Source: an uncultured bacterium (lineage in GTDB: Bacteria; Vulcanimicrobiota; CADAWZ01). Taken from it: a stretch of DNA of 32,309 nt. Numbering within the stretch: the first letter of the stretch is position 1; each line of letters opens with the position of its first letter. Location: positions 1-32,309 of the forward strand of contig CADASF010000022.1 in the NCBI GenBank assembly GCA_902790465.1. Direction: 5' to 3'. The position numbers were made by a program, and so were the translations under genes. The notes beneath the pieces are model-generated. The model searched no databases. It had not been told where the DNA came from and saw nothing but the letters and a program-made list of their open reading frames with translations. Below are positions 32,191 to 32,309 of this stretch, one piece after another.

Positions 32191-32309
32191 ATGTCAAAGA
32201 ATAAAGAAATAAAAAAAGAAAAAGAATGTTGAGAAAATATCTTTAAAAGAACAAGTCCCAAAAGATATTCAAAAAGATATTCAAAATTTTATTCTTATGG
32301 ACGATGAAT
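32191..32309 (+). CDS. Start of a gene with an apparent +1 frameshift (3' part outside)
   Basis: A good promoter and AGGAAAGTT precede ATG 32191. The frame reads MSKNKEIKKEKEC and stops at 32230-32232. If one A of the A-run at 32211-32217 is removed, the frame continues KKNVEKISLKEQVPKDIQKD and on through DIQNFILMDDE to the window edge. The signals before the start make a real gene likely; the break is a sequencing error, a mutation or slippage in the A-run. The product is a lysine-rich protein of unknown function. Confidence 0.45.

Overview
The window is low-GC, gene-dense bacterial DNA. A glycosyltransferase related to lipid-A-disaccharide synthase, diaminopimelate-pathway genes and several exported proteins fit a didermic bacterium. 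The F-ATPase c subunit has the residues of sodium-type rotors, which suits an anaerobe. I cannot place the phylum from the sequence; an uncultured, possibly host-associated anaerobe is a guess.

Layout. 1-3300: a truncated lipoprotein gene, an M16 peptidase, and a tandem pair of exported basic proteins duplicated together with leader and terminator. 3.4-8.4 kb: an unknown membrane protein, then dapB, asd and lysC for aspartate-family amino acids and diaminopimelate. 8.4-10.5 kb: an LpxB-like glycosyltransferase overlapping an isoprenylcysteine-methyltransferase-like membrane protein, then rpsU. 10.6-15.2 kb: an operon of a 7TM-HD (PgpH-type) protein, YbeY, a DgkA-PAP2 fusion and a CBS/CorC protein. 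15.4-18.0 kb: two paralogous clostripain-family peptidases.

18.4-21.2 kb is the most interesting part: a diversity-generating retroelement (DGR) cassette. A protein with BspA-like repeats and a C-terminal DUF6273-type domain ends in a 129-nt variable repeat. An Avd-like four-helix gene follows, then a 129-nt template repeat full of AAT/AAC codons. In the diversified segment 17 of 18 differences between template and variable repeat fall on template adenines, the DGR signature. The reverse transcriptase expected after the template is absent: a terminator, a MITE-like element and an AAA-ATPase/nuclease-like gene lie there instead. The cassette is therefore either driven in trans or a fossil.

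23.5-31.1 kb is a complete F-ATPase operon (probable atpI, then atpBEFHAGDC) with a delta subunit carrying an acidic repeat tail. A nitroreductase-family gene, a decayed gene remnant and the start of an apparently frameshifted gene end the window.

Several short dispersed repeats run through the intergenic spaces. One is a mosaic family: ends resembling the two arms of a terminator hairpin sit side by side in some copies and are split by about 110 bp of cargo in others. Another is a 36-bp near-identical box upstream of three unrelated genes.
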